Below, piece by piece: positions 5,160 through 7,559 of a stretch of 7,559 nt of DNA (positions within the stretch are counted from its first letter, which is position 1; every line of letters starts with the position of its first letter). Made by a program: the position numbers and the translations under genes. This DNA comes from Campylobacterales bacterium (GTDB taxonomy: Bacteria; Campylobacterota; Campylobacteria; Campylobacterales; Sulfurovaceae), in the NCBI GenBank assembly GCA_016937075.1, contig JAFGWQ010000143.1:1-7559 (forward strand), given 5' to 3'. Below the pieces are notes generated by a model. That model was not told where the DNA came from. It searched no databases and worked only from the letters and a program-made list of their open reading frames with translations.

Positions 5160-7559
5160 GGTTAAAATCCAGGATGTTGCTGCCGAAGTAGGTCTTTCAA
5201 ATACTGAGGTATTAGATAAAGCTATAGAATTAGGATTTGCAGTTAAGGTAGCTTCTAGTTCTATTAGCACGGAAAATGCAGAAGTATTGTTTAATTATAT
5301 AGTTAGCGGTGAATTGCCGCAAGAATTTAAAAAGCCGGCCAAAAAAACAGCTAGCGTCAAGAGTGAAAAAGCAGAAGAAAATGTTGCTCCAACTGTTGTT
5401 CTTGCCGAAGAAGAAGCACCGGTAGTTGAACCTAAAAAAGAAAAGCCAAAAGCTTCTAATATTTCAAGTTCTATTAAAGTTACTCCAAAAGCAACGGCCC
5501 AAGAGATAAAAGATAAAGAGACGAATATACTTGCAGGCATGACTATAGTCAAACAAAAACTACAAACGCCATCTAAGCCCGCAGTTACTACTATGCCAGA
5601 AGCTGTTAAAAAGAAAAAACCAAAGAAAACTATCAATGCCAAAGAGAGTGGTTCAAAGCTAGATATTGAAGATAGAGATTTTATGGGTAGCGGATTTGAG
5701 CTTTTTGAGGAACAAGAAGTTGTATTGTTGGATTTCTCCGATAAGAATATCTATGAAGAGATGAAGCGCCAAGAGCAAAAAAGAAAAGAAGAGCAAGAAA
5801 AACGCCCGACACGCTTTTCACAAGTATTCAACCAGCAAAGCAATGCTCGCCGTGGCGGTAGAAAGCGCAAAAGATATATTAAATCAGATGAAAGTCAAGA
5901 ACAAGTAACAGCGATCGAGATCCCAGAAAACGTTAGGGTCTATGAATTTGCAGAAAAAGTCGGTAGAAGCGTAGGCGAAGTTGTAAAAGTTCTGTTTGCA
6001 CTAGGAACTATGGTTACAAAAAATGACTTTTTGGATAAAGATGATATTGAGATACTTTCAGATGAATTTGGTGTTGAAGTAACTACTATTAATCCACTTG
6101 ATGCTCTTGATTATGTTGGTTCATACGATAAAGAAGAAGATATAAATCTAAAAGAGAGACCTCCTGTTATTACCATAATGGGACACGTTGACCATGGTAA
6201 AACATCACTTTTGGATAAAATCCGTTCTACTAAAGTAGCAGCAAGAGAAGCCGGCGGTATTACACAGCATGTAGGAGCTTATCAAATAGCTAAAAATGGC
6301 AAGAAAATCACATTTATAGATACTCCGGGTCACGAAGCTTTTACCGAAATGCGTTCACGTGGAGCTCAAGCAACCGATATAGTTATCATTGTTGTAGCTG
6401 CCGATGACGGAGTAATGCCTCAAACCAAAGAGGCTATCAATCATGCAAAAGCAGCTAATGTTCCTATGATAGTAGCTATCACTAAAATGGACAAAGAGAG
6501 TGCAAATCCAGATATGGTAAAAGCACAGCTTGCCGAACTTGGTATTACTCCTGTTGATTGGGGCGGGGATTATGAATTTGTACCTGTATCTTCTCACACA
6601 GGTCTTGGTATAGAAGAACTTTTGGACGTGATTTTGCTTCAAGCTGAGATCATGGAGCTTGTTGCTGATCCATCTAGAAAAGCTAAAGCAATTGTTGTTG
6701 AGAGTTCCGTTGAAAAAGGTTTTGGACCGGTTGCAAATATTATAGTCAAAAATGGTACACTCCATATAGGTGATAATGTAATTGTTGGAAAAACATATGG
6801 GCGCATTAAAGCTATCAAACTTGATGACGGATCTAACGTAAAAGAAATCGGACCAAGCACTCCGGCTGCAATTGTCGGCTTAAATGAAGTTCCTGGAGCA
6901 GGCGATGTTCTAGTAGCAATGGATAGCGAAAAAGATGTCAGAGAATTAGCAAGCAAAAGAGCAGAGTATGATAGAGCCAAACAGCTTTCTAAGAGTACAA
7001 AAGCATCTTTGGATGATCTAACAGCACTTATTACAGAGGGGCAACTAAAAGCATTGCCAATAATATTAAAAGCCGATGTTCAAGGTTCTCTTGAAGCGAT
7101 TAAAAACAGCCTTGAAAAGCTTAGAAATGAAGAGGTTAAAGTCAATATTATCCATGAGGGCGTAGGCGGCATTACAGAAAGTGATGTTACACTGGCAAGC
7201 GCAGGAGAGCATGTAGTAATCCTCGGCTTTAATGTCAAAGCCAATAGCAGCGTAGGACAAAAAGCAAAAGAACTTGGAGTTGAGATCAAAACTTATTCAG
7301 TCATCTATCAATTATTAGATGACGTTAGAGATCTTCTTGGCGGTATGATGAGTCCTGTGATAAGCGAAGAAGCTACAGGACAAGCAGAAGTTAGAGAGAC
7401 GTTCACGGTAGCTAAAATTGGAACCATCGCGGGTTGTAAAGTTATAAGTGGCAGCATCAAACGAGGCAGCAAAGCTAGAGTTATGAGAGGCGAAAATGTT
7501 ATATACGAAGGAACCATATCATCACTTAAACGCTTTAGCGAAGATGTCAAAGAGGTCAA
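5152..7559 (+). CDS. infB: Translation initiation factor IF2, C-terminus cut by window edge
   Basis: IF2 is the GTPase that places formyl-Met-tRNA on the 30S subunit and promotes 50S joining. The frame stays open to the edge, giving 802 codons plus two bases; by comparison with related IF2 proteins the last 70-100 residues are missing. Domains: a first IF2-N helical module (about 3-51), a long Lys/Glu/Ala-rich linker (about 55-250), a second IF2-N module (about 255-308), the GTPase domain (about 338-500), the beta-barrel domain II (about 505-600), domain III starting near L-P-I-I-L-K-A-D-V-Q-G-S (635-646), and most of domain IV. GTPase motifs: G1 G-H-V-D-H-G-K-T (344-351), G2 G-G-I-T-Q-H (368-373), G3 D-T-P-G-H (390-394), G4 T-K-M-D (444-447), G5 S-S-H (480-482). 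G4 has Thr where Asn is usual. The gene overlaps ylxR by 8 bases; rbfA and rimP would be expected next. Confidence 0.98.
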   Translation, partial: MDKVKIQDVAAEVGLSNTEVLDKAIELGFAVKVASSSISTENAEVLFNYIVSGELPQEFKKPAKKTASVKSEKAEENVAPTVVLAEEEAPVVEPKKEKPKASNISSSIKVTPKATAQEIKDKETNILAGMTIVKQKLQTPSKPAVTTMPEAVKKKKPKKTINAKESGSKLDIEDRDFMGSGFELFEEQEVVLLDFSDKNIYEEMKRQEQKRKEEQEKRPTRFSQVFNQQSNARRGGRKRKRYIKSDESQEQVTAIEIPENVRVYEFAEKVGRSVGEVVKVLFALGTMVTKNDFLDKDDIEILSDEFGVEVTTINPLDALDYVGSYDKEEDINLKERPPVITIMGHVDHGKTSLLDKIRSTKVAAREAGGITQHVGAYQIAKNGKKITFIDTPGHEAFTEMRSRGAQATDIVIIVVAADDGVMPQTKEAINHAKAANVPMIVAITKMDKESANPDMVKAQLAELGITPVDWGGDYEFVPVSSHTGLGIEELLDVILLQAEIMELVADPSRKAKAIVVESSVEKGFGPVANIIVKNGTLHIGDNVIVGKTYGRIKAIKLDDGSNVKEIGPSTPAAIVGLNEVPGAGDVLVAMDSEKDVRELASKRAEYDRAKQLSKSTKASLDDLTALITEGQLKALPIILKADVQGSLEAIKNSLEKLRNEEVKVNIIHEGVGGITESDVTLASAGEHVVILGFNVKANSSVGQKAKELGVEIKTYSVIYQLLDDVRDLLGGMMSPVISEEATGQAEVRETFTVAKIGTIAGCKVISGSIKRGSKARVMRGENVIYEGTISSLKRFSEDVKEV

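Noticed and set aside
5295..5642. Minus-strand open frame of 115 codons with a hydrophobic N-terminus
   Set aside because: It is antisense to the low-complexity Lys/Glu/Ala linker of infB; complementary codons of such a stretch read as hydrophobic and Ser/Thr-rich residues, and it shows no family motif.
6355..7559. Several minus-strand open frames of 64-136 codons
   Set aside because: All lie opposite the conserved GTPase and C-terminal domains of infB, which is clearly the coding strand; none has recognisable motifs or a plausible ribosome site.
1..7559. Mobile element, CRISPR, toxin-antitoxin or phage-related genes
   Set aside because: Every substantial coding frame is accounted for by a conserved housekeeping family, with no direct repeats, terminal inverted repeats or integration scars seen.

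Overview
The window looks like a chromosomal core-gene segment from a member of the Campylobacterota (formerly Epsilonproteobacteria), probably a free-living Sulfurimonas/Sulfuricurvum-type organism. The evidence is the AT-rich composition, the Gram-negative marker lpxC, and the order lpxC - small TsaB-like gene - thrB - ylxR - infB, which I recall as typical of Helicobacter and Campylobacter genomes. The genus is inference; the phylum assignment is fairly safe. I see no mobile elements, CRISPR arrays, rRNA or tRNA genes.

Layout. Positions 1-703 (minus strand) hold plsY (membrane glycerol-3-phosphate acyltransferase) followed by the 5' end of folB (dihydroneopterin aldolase), joined by a TGATG stop/start overlap; folB runs off the left edge. 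Positions 704-804 are a divergent intergenic region with two mirrored candidate -10 boxes inside a perfect 8-bp inverted repeat. Everything to the right is on the plus strand: nadA and nadC (de novo NAD synthesis from iminoaspartate and dihydroxyacetone phosphate), a 46-base gap with a good TATAAT box, lpxC (lipid A), a short divergent TsaB-like gene tightly coupled to lpxC, thrB (threonine synthesis, TTG start), a 23-base gap with a weak hairpin and another TATAAT box, ylxR, and infB (translation initiation factor IF2). infB overlaps the end of ylxR and is cut by the right edge after 802 codons.

The genes belong to unrelated housekeeping pathways packed with short gaps and overlaps: phospholipid and folate synthesis leftward; NAD, lipid A, probable tRNA t6A modification, threonine and translation initiation rightward. 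Only nadA/nadC and ylxR/infB are functionally linked pairs. The NAD pathway also needs an iminoaspartate-forming enzyme (nadB or an aspartate dehydrogenase), which is not here.

I found no convincing undescribed system. The points most worth a second look are the shortened TsaB-like protein, a possible leaderless ylxR transcript, an Asn-to-Thr change in the G4 motif of IF2, and the mirrored divergent promoter.
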